NCBI RefSeq assembly: GCF_002844575.1
Contig: NZ_PIQO01000002.1
Coordinates: 62,001 to 126,000, forward strand
From: Heyndrickxia camelliae
GTDB taxonomy: Bacteria; Bacillota; Bacilli; Bacillales; Bacillaceae_C
Direction of reading: 5' to 3'
DNA length: 64,000 nucleotides
Made by a program: the position numbers and the translations under genes. A model generated the notes under the pieces. That model ran no database searches, was not told where the DNA came from, and saw only the letters and a program-made list of their open reading frames with translations. This document shows positions 8,099 through 17,633 of this stretch, in pieces (the stretch's first letter is position 1; the number at the start of each line of letters is the position of its first letter).

Positions 8099-8250
8099 AG
8101 GGTTGGGGTGGGATGAAGGGTCAGGTTCAATTTCCCAGAAATAAAAATAAGACATCGTATCTGATTCCTTTAGCCTCATAGAAAATGGGATGGAGCGCCT
8201 GACCCTCTATCCCACGTGGGTTGGGGGGCAGACTCCTCTTCCCGCAAATA
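8093..8250. repeat. GGGATgAAGGGT(T/C)-type intergenic repeat cluster
   Basis: Between gtrA and the metal ATPase lies GC-richer DNA with repeated short units: GGGATGAAGGGT twice (8093-8128), then TGGGATGGAGCGCCTGACCC and its near copy at the terminator TGGGACAAGGGGCCTGACCC. The units form imperfect palindromes around GCCTGACCC. The composition and motif resemble the GGGACAGG repeats at 45112-45302. Confidence 0.5.
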
Positions 8251-8286
8251 AAAATGGGACAAGGGGCCTGACCCTTTATCCCATTT
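8250..8286 (-). terminator. Terminator of the metal ATPase gene, built from an intergenic repeat
   Basis: Long hairpin AAATGGGA...AAGGG / CCCTT...TCCCATTT, followed on the minus strand by TTTTTATTT. It overlaps the TAA stop codon (8276-8278). Confidence 0.7.
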
Positions 8287-10414
8287 CCACTCGTAATACG
8301 CGCATGGCGTTTAGTACTGCTAGCAGGGTGACACCGACATCGGAGAAAACTGCTTCCCACATTGTTGCAATACCAAAAGCACCTAATAGAAGAAAAATAG
8401 CCTTGATTCCAAGGGCAAAAATAATATTTTGCCACACTATTTTTCTTGTTCGTTTTGCTAATTTGATAGCAGTAACGATTTTCGATGGTTCATCTGTCAT
8501 GATGACAATATCTGCTGCTTCAATTGCAGCATCTGAACCAAGTCCTCCCATAGCTATTCCCACATCTGCTCTTGCTAAGACCGGAGTGTCATTAATTCCA
8601 TCTCCGACAAAAATAATTTTTTCTTTAGGATGCTTCTGTTGATCCAATTTTTCTATCTCTTCTACTTTATTATGTGGCAATAATTCGGTATGAACCTCAT
8701 CAATTGTTAATCTCTGTCCAATTAATTTTCCTACATTTCGGGCATCGCCTGTAAGCATGACAGTCCGTTTAATGCCTAATTTCTTTAAGGATTGAATAGC
8801 TGATTCTGCATCGTCTTTTACTTCGTCAGAAATAATAATGTAACCGGCATACAAATTATCAATGGCAAGATGAACAATGGTTCCAATCTCTCCTGGTTCC
8901 ACAAAGGAAATATCATGTTGCTTCATTAACTTCGAATTACCAGCGAGTACTTCTTTTCCAGCGATATTTGCCTTTATACCATACCCCGATATTTCTTCGT
9001 ATTTTGTTATCAATTGCTCATCAATTGCTTCTTTAAACGCCTCCCTAATAGATTCCGCAATTGGATGGTTCGAATGCAACTCTGCATAAGCAGCATATTT
9101 CAAAACATCTTTATCAGAAATATTAGATACGGCTTGAATTTTCGTAACTTGAAACACGCCTTTTGTTAAGGTTCCAGTCTTATCAAATACAACATATTTC
9201 ACATCATTTAAAGCTTCTAAATAATTGCTGCCTTTAACTAAAATTCCTGATTTCGATGCTGCTCCAATTCCTCCAAAAAAGCCGAGGGGAATCGATACTA
9301 CTAATGCGCATGGACAAGAAATAACTAAAAAGACAAGCGCACGGTAAATCCAATCCGAAAAAGTTGCACCACTAATCAAAAGCGGAGGAATCAAAGCTAA
9401 TGCTAATGCGACAATGACGACTACTGGTGTATAGTAACGGGCAAATTTGGTGATAAAATTCTCCGTTGGTGCTTTACGGCTACTCGCATTTTCCACTAAG
9501 TCCAATATTTTCGAAACCGTTGATTCACCGAATAATTTTGTTACCTTAACAGTTAGTAGGCCATTTTGATTCATAAAGCCACTGAGAATTTCACTGCCTG
9601 CTCTTACTCCGCGAGGAATGGATTCTCCAGTAAGTGCAGATGTGTCAACCATGGAACTTCCTTCGACCACAACTCCATCTAGAGGTACTTTTTCACCTGG
9701 CTTGATAACAATTATTTCGCCAATTTGAACATCTTCAGGTGATTTTTTTGTTAAAATGCTACCGGTTTTTACATTGGCATAATCTGGACGGATATTCATC
9801 AAAGCACTAATGGATTTTCTGGAACGATTTACTGCCAAGCCTTGAAAGAGCTCTCCGACTTGATAAAAAAGCATAACTGCAACACCCTCAGGATATTGCT
9901 TAACTGCGAAGGCACCAATTGTTGCGATTGCCATTAAAAAGTGCTCATCAAAAACCTGTCCTCGGATAATATTTTTAACAGCACGTAATACAATATCTCC
10001 ACCAACTATTAAATAGGCAATAAGGAATATTCCTAATTGATAAATTCCTGATAGCGGGGCAAACATTCCAATCGCTGTTAAAATGGCGCCAATGCATAAG
10101 CGAATTACTATCTTTTGATTAAGACCGCTGTGATCATGATTATGTTCATGGCCATGATGAACTTGTTCTCCTTTTTCTTTAGCCTGAACATGCGGCTCTA
10201 ATTTCTTCACGGTTGCTTTTGTATCCGTGATTACCCGCTCTAATTGTTGCTCATCCACTTCTACTGAAAGGGTCCTCGTTGCAAAGTTTACCGTGCTTGA
10301 ACGAACACCGGAAATGTCTTTTACACCCTTTTCAATTTTCAAGGCACAATTTGCACAATCCAATCCTTCGAGTGTAAATTCTTTCTTTATCATTTTCTTC
10401 TGAAGTGCTTCCAT
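8276..10414 (-). CDS. Heavy-metal P1B-type ATPase (Zn/Cd/Co exporter, CadA/ZosA class)
   Basis: 712 aa from ATG at 10414, chosen because AGAGGAG lies 8 nt upstream; a further in-frame ATG 21 nt upstream lacks an RBS. N-terminal HMA domain with GLDCANC (residues about 17-23). A His-rich linker (HHGHEHNHDH) at about 103-112 suggests Zn or Cd binding. Then come the TGES phosphatase loop (ALTGESIPRG), the metal-site helix motif SCPCALV, the phosphorylation motif DKTGTLTKG, the SNHPIAESI HP motif and GDGINDTPVLARADVG in the hinge. CPC plus a His-rich stretch fits group P1B-2 (Zn2+/Cd2+/Pb2+). The gene is divergent from a CzrA-like repressor with an operator between them, so metal-induced expression is expected. 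Usual family length, no defects seen. Confidence 0.93.
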   Translation of the reverse strand: MEALQKKMIKKEFTLEGLDCANCALKIEKGVKDISGVRSSTVNFATRTLSVEVDEQQLERVITDTKATVKKLEPHVQAKEKGEQVHHGHEHNHDHSGLNQKIVIRLCIGAILTAIGMFAPLSGIYQLGIFLIAYLIVGGDIVLRAVKNIIRGQVFDEHFLMAIATIGAFAVKQYPEGVAVMLFYQVGELFQGLAVNRSRKSISALMNIRPDYANVKTGSILTKKSPEDVQIGEIIVIKPGEKVPLDGVVVEGSSMVDTSALTGESIPRGVRAGSEILSGFMNQNGLLTVKVTKLFGESTVSKILDLVENASSRKAPTENFITKFARYYTPVVVIVALALALIPPLLISGATFSDWIYRALVFLVISCPCALVVSIPLGFFGGIGAASKSGILVKGSNYLEALNDVKYVVFDKTGTLTKGVFQVTKIQAVSNISDKDVLKYAAYAELHSNHPIAESIREAFKEAIDEQLITKYEEISGYGIKANIAGKEVLAGNSKLMKQHDISFVEPGEIGTIVHLAIDNLYAGYIIISDEVKDDAESAIQSLKKLGIKRTVMLTGDARNVGKLIGQRLTIDEVHTELLPHNKVEEIEKLDQQKHPKEKIIFVGDGINDTPVLARADVGIAMGGLGSDAAIEAADIVIMTDEPSKIVTAIKLAKRTRKIVWQNIIFALGIKAIFLLLGAFGIATMWEAVFSDVGVTLLAVLNAMRVLRVEMG

Positions 10415-10507
10415 GTCTTTTTCTCCTCTCCGCACTTTTACATCGTTAAATCACTTTTTATAGATAGTATGAATTATTCTATGGTGAAATATGACCATCA
10501 AAATGCA

Positions 10508-10529
10508 TATATGAACAATTAATCATATA
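10508..10529. promoter_or_regulatory. ArsR/SmtB-family operator between the metal ATPase and its repressor
   Basis: TATATGA-N8-TCATATA, a perfect 7-bp inverted repeat in the ATGAA(C)-type form known for CzrA/CadC-class operators. It lies in the divergent region 10415-10669 and could control both genes. Confidence 0.78.
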
Positions 10530-10669
10530 ATGTACTTGTTTTCATTATATGTAGTCGACGTGAAAGATGTCAATAAAAGTGAGAATTTTATTTTAATTAT
10601 TGTGTATTCGTTGTTATATGCCATTGATTTTTTTATACTTAGAGAAAAGGAAATAACTGAGGTGATAAG

Positions 10670-10990
10670 ATGAGCGAGGAAAAGGAACCAATTGAGAGCT
10701 ACGATCTTGATGAAGAAACATTATTTATGGTCTCCCAAACATTTAAAGCACTATCAGATCCGACACGTTTGAGAATATTAAATTTATTATTTTCTGGTGA
10801 GCATTCTGTTAACGATATTGCTGAATCCCTTTCATTACTTCAATCAACCGTCTCCCACCAACTGCGCTTTTTAAAAAATGTCAGACTCGTTAAATTTCGC
10901 AGAGAGGGAACAACCATCTACTACTCTCATGATGATGAGCATGTTATGGAATTATTAAGGAAAGCTATTGACCATACCTATCACACTTAG
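10670..10990 (+). CDS. czrA: CzrA-like ArsR/SmtB metal-sensing repressor
   Basis: 106-aa winged-helix repressor. The recognition helix region reads [12 protein letters not shown] (about 63-74), preceded by [16 protein letters not shown]. Its C-terminal helix carries D-x-H, ten residues, H, two residues, H (DEH...HTYH), which is exactly the alpha5 metal site of CzrA/SmtB that senses Zn and Co. The CxC and N-terminal cysteines of the Cd/Pb-sensing CadC alpha3N site are absent; there is no cysteine in the protein. It is therefore a Zn/Co (possibly Ni) sensor rather than a CadC. Divergent to the exporter it presumably represses. Confidence 0.88.
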   Translation: MSEEKEPIESYDLDEETLFMVSQTFKALSDPTRLRILNLLFSGEHSVNDIAESLSLLQSTVSHQLRFLKNVRLVKFRREGTTIYYSHDDEHVMELLRKAIDHTYHT

Positions 10991-11003
10991 AAAAACGGAA
11001 GCG

Positions 11004-11023
11004 CCATACTCATCAGCGTATGG
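11004..11023. other. Short hairpin after the czrA-like gene
   Basis: CCATAC-N8-GTATGG hairpin with no T run, inside a stretch starting CGGAAGCGCC. That start resembles the beginning of a common Bacillaceae intergenic repeat. The rest of 10991-11137 shows no gene. Confidence 0.3.
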
Positions 11024-11137
11024 AAGGGGAAAATTTGTAATGTAATTTTACAAAATGTTTGAATTAAATCATACTCACTGATGGCTGATTGCGCTAGACA
11101 AAAGATAATACTGGAAATAATTTATATGTTTATACAT

Positions 11138-11170
11138 AATGCCTAACTATTGAGTGAATAGTTAGGCATT
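11138..11170. terminator. Strong hairpin downstream of the Atl gene, possibly bidirectional
   Basis: 14-bp perfect stem AATGCCTAACTATT/AATAGTTAGGCATT with a 5-nt loop. It overlaps the TAA stop of the minus-strand Atl gene. T tails are weak on both sides, so it may act as an mRNA 3'-end stabiliser as much as a terminator. Confidence 0.55.
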
Positions 11171-11482
11171 ATTATCCGGATAATATTGATATATGGACAG
11201 ATTTATCGACCAGTTATTTACCTCTACTCCTTCTAATTGAAGAGCCATTTTTTGTTCATCGTCCTTTAAGGAGATTTCCCCTTTTGAACTTATGACACGA
11301 TGCCAAGGTAATTGGTGCTTCTTACTCATAGAATGAAGAATTCTAGCAACCTGTCTTGCTCCTCTTGGACTTCCAGCAAGTGCCGCAATTTGTCCATAAG
11401 TCATTACTTTTCCCGATGGAATAGTGCGAATAATTGCGATAACCTGAGCTGTAAATGGTGACACAAGTTCATCCCTTTCCAT
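11162..11482 (-). CDS. Alkyltransferase-like (Atl) DNA-binding protein
   Basis: About 106 aa, homologous to the C-terminal domain of O6-alkylguanine-DNA alkyltransferase. The helix-turn-helix stretch GARQVARILHSMSKK is followed by PWHRVISSKGEISL. In true alkyltransferases the motif is PCHRV with the methyl-accepting cysteine; here that residue is Trp, which defines the Atl subgroup. Atl proteins bind O6-alkylguanine, flip the base out and flag the lesion for nucleotide excision repair without repairing it. Start is uncertain: ATG at 11482 is used here, GTG at 11500 lacks an RBS, and GTG at 11464 has GGAAAGG well placed and would begin at the conserved SPFT. It overlaps the end of the acyltransferase gene. 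Confidence 0.85.
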   Translation of the reverse strand: MERDELVSPFTAQVIAIIRTIPSGKVMTYGQIAALAGSPRGARQVARILHSMSKKHQLPWHRVISSKGEISLKDDEQKMALQLEGVEVNNWSINLSIYQYYPDNNA

Positions 11483-12185
11483 CTTGTTTAATATCCCCAC
11501 ATAATGCCGCTAACCGATGAAGCTCTGCTAGGATTTGGTCATATACGATTTGTTTTTCTTCCTTAAATGGTTTCCCATCTCTAAAATAAATTTGCTTATC
11601 AGCAATAATTTTCCGCTTTTTCTTACTCACATACAACGGAATAAAGCAAACATGTTTGCGGGTTATGTTGAAATAATATTTTTCAATAGAAAGGAAACCA
11701 TCATACATATCCTTCATTTCAGAAGATGTATCACTATAGTCCGTATCAGGAAAAATGGCAATGCTCTCACCATTGGACATTACCTCTGCACTATGCTTAA
11801 ATGTATGGACAATTTTCCTTGATCCTCTATATACTGGGATGCCTTTACTGGAATGAAGAAGATTAGGAACAAATGATGAAATGAAAAACGCACATATTGC
11901 AGCCAATGTGCGATTCCAGCCAAATCTTTTTGTAAAAGTGTAATTTACATAATGGTCATAGCACGCTTTTCGATTAAGAAAAACATGGAGAATCCATGCA
12001 TGTATACATTCCGTGAACCATAGCAAAAGAATATATGGTCCAAATAAATTTTGATGATGTGTGATATAGACGACAGGTCCGGAATTTTTTGGTGTTTGTA
12101 CTGTATACTTTGGATAGAAAATACGGACAATTCTTCGGCATATTAAAAATAATATTCCATAGAAATTTTTCTTTATCGGTTTCAC
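11469..12185 (-). CDS. Divergent PlsC-like acyltransferase
   Basis: 238 aa, starting at GTG that overlaps the upstream GT2-GtrA stop as GTGA. The membrane-proximal N terminus leads into HHQNLFG (about 44-50), which corresponds to the NHx4D catalytic box but lacks the final Asp. It then has GIPVYRGSRK and FPDTDYSD, which stands in for the FPEGTRS box. The fold is that of lysophospholipid acyltransferases (PlsC/LPLAT), but both signature boxes are altered, so activity towards 1-acyl-glycerol-3-phosphate should not be assumed. It lies in an operon with a lipid-linked glycosyltransferase, so acylation of a glycolipid or glycan is possible. Confidence 0.62.
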   Translation of the reverse strand: MKPIKKNFYGILFLICRRIVRIFYPKYTVQTPKNSGPVVYITHHQNLFGPYILLLWFTECIHAWILHVFLNRKACYDHYVNYTFTKRFGWNRTLAAICAFFISSFVPNLLHSSKGIPVYRGSRKIVHTFKHSAEVMSNGESIAIFPDTDYSDTSSEMKDMYDGFLSIEKYYFNITRKHVCFIPLYVSKKKRKIIADKQIYFRDGKPFKEEKQIVYDQILAELHRLAALCGDIKQDGKG

Positions 12186-13267
12186 TGTCCTTCATACATC
12201 CTTTTTCTTTTTTTAAATACCCAGTGAAGCTGGATTTGATAGCTACATATTCCTAAAATGATATCGAAACATATTTTTGCAAAAACAACATTGATCCCCA
12301 AAAATTTATTGGTACATGTAATTAGTAAATAAGAAGAAATTATAATTGCTAGACACAAAATATAGTATTTTAAAATTGACTTAAAAAATGTGTTGCCCGC
12401 TTTAAAGACGATTCTTCTATTAATATAAAAATTATAGGAGGAGGAAATAGCCCTTGCTATGAATGTAGAATAAAACACTCGCCATTCAAGCGGTAAATCT
12501 TTTAAAAGAAAATTATTAAGCAGAACAAAAACGAAAACATCAATGATGCCGGACGTTACCGTCGAAAAAAAATATTGCAAAAAGCCCGATATAAGCCGAA
12601 TAAATATTCTAGTAGAATCGACTATGGAATTATAATGTGATCCTTCATTATTATTAAAATATACCGTTTCAATCGGTACTTCACTCATAGTTGCATTCAG
12701 TTTTTTTACTTGAATAAGCATATTCATTTCATATTCATAGCGCTCGCCTTTTAATTTTACAAAAGCAGGCAGCAAATTGATAGGTATTCCTCTTAACCCT
12801 GTTTGCGTATCTTTAATGTTATATCCATATAACAAACGGAAAATAAAACTTGTTAACTTATTTCCGATCAAACTCCGTTTGGGAATATTTGTTTGATCGA
12901 AATCCCTAACCCCTAAAATAATCCCATTCGGATCTCGCTCTAATTCTTTTGCAATTTTAAAAACGTCCTGTATCGTGTGCTGTCCATCCGCATCGGCTGT
13001 GATAACACCGGCTAACTCTTTATAGTTTTCCAGAACATAGGCAAAGGCTGTTTTTAATGCTCTTCCTTTTCCACAATTTACATCATGTGTTAGAACTGTG
13101 CACCGTTCATTGGAAGCTAGTTTTTCAAAAATAGGAAGCAGCTCCTTATCGCTACCGTCGTTTACGACAATTATTTGCAGAGCACCTTTATTTAACAATT
13201 CCGCAACATAGTCAATTAAAGTTTCTTCAGGATTAAGGGCAGGAATTATAACGACACATTCTTTCAT
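12182..13267 (-). CDS. GT2 glycosyltransferase fused to a GtrA domain
   Basis: 361 aa from ATG at 13267, supported by AAGGGGGTG immediately upstream. Residues 1-220 are a GT2 domain with VVIIPALNPEETL, IIVVNDGSDKELL, the DxD-type ADADGQHT and a DTQTGLRGIP region near 150. Residues about 235-361 are a GtrA domain with four hydrophobic helices, including SSSYNFYINRRIVFKAGN and a final QLHWVFKK. Elsewhere these two functions are separate genes, as at 6678-8098 here. It probably makes and presents an undecaprenyl- or dolichyl-type phospho-sugar. It overlaps the acyltransferase by 4 nt and follows the DUF6044 gene by about 130 nt. Confidence 0.85.
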   Translation of the reverse strand: MKECVVIIPALNPEETLIDYVAELLNKGALQIIVVNDGSDKELLPIFEKLASNERCTVLTHDVNCGKGRALKTAFAYVLENYKELAGVITADADGQHTIQDVFKIAKELERDPNGIILGVRDFDQTNIPKRSLIGNKLTSFIFRLLYGYNIKDTQTGLRGIPINLLPAFVKLKGERYEYEMNMLIQVKKLNATMSEVPIETVYFNNNEGSHYNSIVDSTRIFIRLISGFLQYFFSTVTSGIIDVFVFVLLNNFLLKDLPLEWRVFYSTFIARAISSSYNFYINRRIVFKAGNTFFKSILKYYILCLAIIISSYLLITCTNKFLGINVVFAKICFDIILGICSYQIQLHWVFKKRKRMYEGQ

Positions 13268-13397
13268 TTCGCACCCCCTTTCATACCCAAATACGTCCGA
13301 ATCCAATTCAATTTTATACTTTCTTTTTTTCTATTTCTAATGATTTACTTGGGACTTTAAATGTAGTACAAAATATGTACTTCCTATAAATTATGCG

Positions 13398-15089
13398 TTA
13401 TTTTGCTTCATATAAATATATTTTCCATGCAGCATCCTTATCTTCAAATGATCTTAGAAAATGTAATCCATCCTGTTCAGCGTTTAAGATTGGGACGGAA
13501 GAGAAAATATATTTTCCTCCTAAGTTCTTGAATGCGTTAATATTAAAATCTAAATGATGGATTTTCTTTTTAGAATCCTTACGAAAATCATATTTTTTTC
13601 CTAGTTCCGCTACAAAAAGATAGCAGCGGCCACCCCATGTATCAAAATATTTCTTTAAACTAGGGCTTTTATCCAGCTCTCCGGCAATAATTTTACGAAA
13701 TTGATGCTTATACGCTAACGGATAAAAATTATTATATGTATCAATCGTGTAAAAGCCATTGTACTGAGCAATTGCGGGATGAAGGCCAATGCTCGCAACT
13801 CGATAAGATGATTTTGGCTTTCCAATATAATCACTGATTTCCTTGAACTCATGTTCTGCATAAAATTGTTTAAAAGAAGGTGCTCCAGCAACACGATAAT
13901 AAATTTCCGGATTACAGGCACATAAAACGACAATCTGCATGATTAAACATACCTTTACAAATTCCCGCCAATTCCGCCCATACTTCCATAGGATGCAGGC
14001 ACCTACTGCAAACATCATATAGATAATTAGTGGCCGCAAAAAGTGAAACCTAGCAAAATTAAAGGTATTCAACAAATTAATTCTTTCCTTTAATGGCTCC
14101 CAGCCCTTATAAAACCAAAAAGCATACCATAAAGAAAGAACAAAATTTAGAATAAAAATTTGGACATAGCGTTTTTCGAATCGCAAAGCTTTTTCTTTCC
14201 ACAGTTTCCATAATACAATGAAAGATAGCGGAACAATGACTAACGTATGCAAAGTCATTACATGGGTATGGCCCAGAAAGTAATTTTTAAACGTTAATCG
14301 GATGGAGTGCCAAAATCCAAGGGTTGAACTGACAAATTCGTTTCTGCTTGTAGGTTCTGTTGGGAATACCAGCGAATAAACGAGGCGATATTCAATTCCC
14401 AAATACAATAAGGTCATAAATCCGATACTTCCTAAAAATTTAACATTCCAGTCCCGCTTTACAATTACATCCCGTATCCAAAGTAAGCCCATTGCCACAA
14501 GGAAAAAGAAAAACCCCAATACAAAACTAGAGTAGAACGGTAATAGTGTTAGAGTAAGCCATTCTTTCCATGCTCCTTTTCTTTCTCTGATCGTTAAAAA
14601 TGCCCATAAAGCCAATGGCTGCCCAAGCGTGCTGAGCATTCCGGATGGCCAAACAGGTGTCAAGGCAAATGCCAACGAGACCCATACCCGAATCGGATAT
14701 GCATCATCCTTCTTAACAAAATGCCTTCTTAACAGCAAATACATTCCTATAAATGCAAAGATTCGAATCAGTGCTTGACTTATCCCATATGCTACTATTG
14801 ACGGGAATATTTCATGAAGCCACTCTATTCCACTGAATTCGGTACCAAATGAATTTCTCGGCAAACCGTTAATAATTTGGGGAATTGTTGCATTAATTGG
14901 TCCAAATAGCTGTCCACTTTCCTTCATCACTTTATACCAGGCGATATTAGAGTCCATATTATCATGGACTCGTATATGGCTGTTCTCACCTAAAATAAAA
15001 ACAGGAGCGAGAAATGCAATAAGTATAATTGCTGCAATGAGTAAAAGTTTTTTTTCCTTGATCCAATTCGAGGAAGTTTCTACATTCAT
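13398..15089 (-). CDS. YkoS-like DUF6044 polytopic membrane protein
   Basis: 563 aa with about 11 hydrophobic segments, a large first outside loop with ENSHIRVHDNMDSNIAWYK (about 34-52) and a soluble C-terminal tail of about 150 residues containing aromatic-rich motifs. The acidic DN pair soon after TM1 is typical of GT-C glycosyltransferase-like proteins (first-loop acid residues). It resembles B. subtilis YkoS (DUF6044), which sits with YkoT/YkoN-like genes as here. Probably transfers a sugar from a lipid carrier outside the membrane, but this rests on fold and neighbours. It is in a likely operon galU-ykoS-GT2/GtrA-acyltransferase-atl. Confidence 0.78.
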   Translation of the reverse strand: MNVETSSNWIKEKKLLLIAAIILIAFLAPVFILGENSHIRVHDNMDSNIAWYKVMKESGQLFGPINATIPQIINGLPRNSFGTEFSGIEWLHEIFPSIVAYGISQALIRIFAFIGMYLLLRRHFVKKDDAYPIRVWVSLAFALTPVWPSGMLSTLGQPLALWAFLTIRERKGAWKEWLTLTLLPFYSSFVLGFFFFLVAMGLLWIRDVIVKRDWNVKFLGSIGFMTLLYLGIEYRLVYSLVFPTEPTSRNEFVSSTLGFWHSIRLTFKNYFLGHTHVMTLHTLVIVPLSFIVLWKLWKEKALRFEKRYVQIFILNFVLSLWYAFWFYKGWEPLKERINLLNTFNFARFHFLRPLIIYMMFAVGACILWKYGRNWREFVKVCLIMQIVVLCACNPEIYYRVAGAPSFKQFYAEHEFKEISDYIGKPKSSYRVASIGLHPAIAQYNGFYTIDTYNNFYPLAYKHQFRKIIAGELDKSPSLKKYFDTWGGRCYLFVAELGKKYDFRKDSKKKIHHLDFNINAFKNLGGKYIFSSVPILNAEQDGLHFLRSFEDKDAAWKIYLYEAK

Positions 15090-15205
15090 TTCTTATCTCC
15101 ACACACCAATCATAATTGAATAACTAAGTAAAAATGGATAGATACTTATCTCTTCAAATTTTTAATAAATCAAAACATGCGCTTCAACCATTAGTTATTA
15201 TACGG

Positions 15206-16093
15206 TTACAGAGGTTCTGTCACTGTTTCTAACAATTCACGCATTTTTTTCAATAAGGGTTCTTTGATTTCTGGCTCTTTTAAAGCAAATTCAATATTGG
15301 TTAAAATAAATCCAAGCTTTTCTCCCACGTCATATCGCATACCATCAAAGGCATATGCCAGTACTTTATGCTGATTATTTAATTCCATTATCGCATCTGT
15401 TAACTGAATCTCCCCTTGGACACCGCTTTTTTGCTGCTCTAAAATGGGGAAAATTTCAGGAGTTAATATATAGCGTCCCATAATCGCTAAATTTGAAGGA
15501 GCCTCTTGAACAGATGGTTTTTCTACAAAATAATTCACATCATATACCTTGCCCTGCTGACTTAACGGAGCAATGATTCCATATCGGTTTGTTTCATCTT
15601 TAGGAACCTGCTTCACCCCAACAACAGTTGAACCAGTTTCCTCATATATATCAATCAACTGCTTTGTACAGGGAATATCGGATTGGATCACATCATCCCC
15701 TAATAATACTGCAAATGGCTCATCTCCAATAAATTTTCTGGCACACCAGACAGCATGGCCAAGCCCCTTTGGTTCCATTTGCCTTATATAGTGAATATTA
15801 GCCAATTTTGAAGGCCTTTGTACACTCTCTAATAAATCCAATTTTCCTCTTTTTAAAAGGGTTAATTCTAGTTCAGCTGCATGATCAAAATGATCTTCAA
15901 TTGCCCGTTTACCTTTACCAGTTACAATAATGATATCCTCTATACCGGATTGAAAAGCTTCCTCCACAATATATTGAATAGTGGGCTTATCGACAATCGG
16001 TAGCATTTCTTTCGGCATTGCCTTTGTAGCTGGTAAAAACCTTGTTCCAAGACCTGCAGCAGGTATAATCGCCTTTTTAATATGTTTTTTCAT
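15206..16093 (-). CDS. galU: UTP-glucose-1-phosphate uridylyltransferase
   Basis: 295-aa enzyme that makes UDP-glucose from UTP and glucose-1-phosphate, the donor for UgtP-type glucolipid synthesis. N-terminal signature [23 protein letters not shown] (split across residues 7-29), then [24 protein letters not shown] and the EKP motif (VEKPS) near 166. Full length for the GtaB/YngB group. It heads an operon of envelope-glycan genes and its product can feed both UgtP-like enzymes in the window. Confidence 0.94.
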   Translation of the reverse strand: MKKHIKKAIIPAAGLGTRFLPATKAMPKEMLPIVDKPTIQYIVEEAFQSGIEDIIIVTGKGKRAIEDHFDHAAELELTLLKRGKLDLLESVQRPSKLANIHYIRQMEPKGLGHAVWCARKFIGDEPFAVLLGDDVIQSDIPCTKQLIDIYEETGSTVVGVKQVPKDETNRYGIIAPLSQQGKVYDVNYFVEKPSVQEAPSNLAIMGRYILTPEIFPILEQQKSGVQGEIQLTDAIMELNNQHKVLAYAFDGMRYDVGEKLGFILTNIEFALKEPEIKEPLLKKMRELLETVTEPL

Positions 16094-16370
16094 TTATTTC
16101 TCCCCCAAGAAAGCTAACTTTATTAAAGGCTTTTTCATAAATCACGCATCGTTAATAACTAAATATTAAGATAAGAAATTCGGCAAACAATATTCTTCCT
16201 CTTCAATTACATTGGTTAGAAAAAAGCCTTATTATATATAATGACAACAACTTGTTATTTAGTCCGATTTTCATTTCCCTTATTTGCCATTATGACCATC
16301 TTTCCATTTTTATTTCTCTTTTTCTAATCTTTTTCGAAAAATGTTGCATCCTTGGTATCAATTCCATGAT

Positions 16371-17585
16371 TCATGAATGTGAATTTCCACTTGTAATTCT
16401 TGTCGAAGTAGCATTTCTGCCCCAAAAAGCAGGATAAAGCTTTTCCATAAAAGTACTGCGGCCTTTCGTGTAGGTTTTTCTCTCAAGTAAAGATTGCATT
16501 ACCTTAAGAATGCTTTGGGCATCATGCAATTCAAGTCCTTGAAAATAACTATCCTTTCTTTCAAACAATTGGGATAGTGACTTGCTATTATCTAAAACAG
16601 AAGACAACTGATTTTCAAAAGTATCTGCATGATGCAATTCAAACACTAGTCTATTTTGTTTTAAAAATTTCAAATTTATTTCTTCTTGACCAGGCAGTGC
16701 GGAATGTATGAAAATAGGCAGTCTCTTTTGCAATGCTTCACTTACTGTTACTCCCCCTGGTTTCGTGATGATTGCATCTGCCTGCTCATATAGTGCATTC
16801 ATATCTAATCTTGAGGATATATAAGATACAGGATGAATATGAGATACATTCCAGGAAGATATTTCTTGGTAAAGCCGCTGATTATTACCGCATAACACGA
16901 TATATTCAAAACGATTAGACTCTCTTACCTCCTGCAACATAGTTAGAATAGCTCCCAAGCCACTGCTTCCACCTGATACGAGAATTTTTTTGCGGTTATG
17001 ATTCCAGTCCAAATGATTCCCTAATTTTTTAAAATCTCCATGCACTGGTATTCCCGTAACAAAAACCTTTGTTGCTGAAATTTGATACTCTTCCAATAAT
17101 CGTCTTTTAATTTGTTGATTCGGAACAAAGTGAGCATCGATGCCCTTTTTCCCCCACACACTATTGATAAAAAAGTCAGTATAGACATTAACTACTGGAG
17201 TAGTAAGCTTCCCTTTTTGTTTTAAATGGCTAAGTAATAAGGAAGGAAAACCATGTGTACATATAATTAGATCCGGTTGTTCCTCTTCTATTAATTGCTG
17301 CATTTTAACTAGAAATAAATGATGATACCATCTGACTTTTACAGAGGATCCTGTATAAAATAGATGCTTATACACCCATTCATATGTTCCTGGTGCATAG
17401 CGAATCCATTTTAAATAGGATTTTGTAATCATTCTTTCTAATTGATTGCTTGTATAAGTTAAAAAATCCATTTTATTAATAATCAAATTGTCCATGTTTT
17501 CGTTTAATAAATGAATAACCGCTTCTGCAACCTGATGATGTCCAGATGGCATCCGCATAAAGGGAAATATTAATACTTTTTTCAT
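16371..17585 (-). CDS. UgtP/MGDG-synthase-like glycosyltransferase, second copy
   Basis: 404 aa. MGDG_synth domain with FPFMRMPSGHHQVAEAV at the N terminus, ICTHGFPSLL and NVYTDFFINSVWG; donor domain with VSGGSSGLGAIL (about 203), TKPGGVTVSEALQKRLP (about 274) and PGQEEINLKFL. ATG at 17585 has GGAG 8 nt upstream. It has its own ECF promoter and is clearly paralogous to 3007-4236, though well diverged. Expected to glycosylate a membrane lipid or related acceptor on the cytoplasmic side. It is not possible to say which paralogue is closer to UgtP in function. Confidence 0.82.
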   Translation of the reverse strand: MKKVLIFPFMRMPSGHHQVAEAVIHLLNENMDNLIINKMDFLTYTSNQLERMITKSYLKWIRYAPGTYEWVYKHLFYTGSSVKVRWYHHLFLVKMQQLIEEEQPDLIICTHGFPSLLLSHLKQKGKLTTPVVNVYTDFFINSVWGKKGIDAHFVPNQQIKRRLLEEYQISATKVFVTGIPVHGDFKKLGNHLDWNHNRKKILVSGGSSGLGAILTMLQEVRESNRFEYIVLCGNNQRLYQEISSWNVSHIHPVSYISSRLDMNALYEQADAIITKPGGVTVSEALQKRLPIFIHSALPGQEEINLKFLKQNRLVFELHHADTFENQLSSVLDNSKSLSQLFERKDSYFQGLELHDAQSILKVMQSLLERKTYTKGRSTFMEKLYPAFWGRNATSTRITSGNSHS

Positions 17586-17633
17586 TTTGTTAGCTCCTTT
17601 TTTAAAGGCAATAAATAAACCTACAAATTAACA

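Noticed and set aside
8190-8642. 150-aa plus-strand ORF at the 3' end of the metal ATPase
   Set aside because: It runs antisense through the conserved ATPase hinge region and through repeat DNA; no RBS.
10670-10990. Calling the ArsR-family repressor CadC
   Set aside because: It has no cysteines, so the Cd/Pb site of CadC is absent; the alpha5 D-x-H/H-x2-H site fits CzrA.
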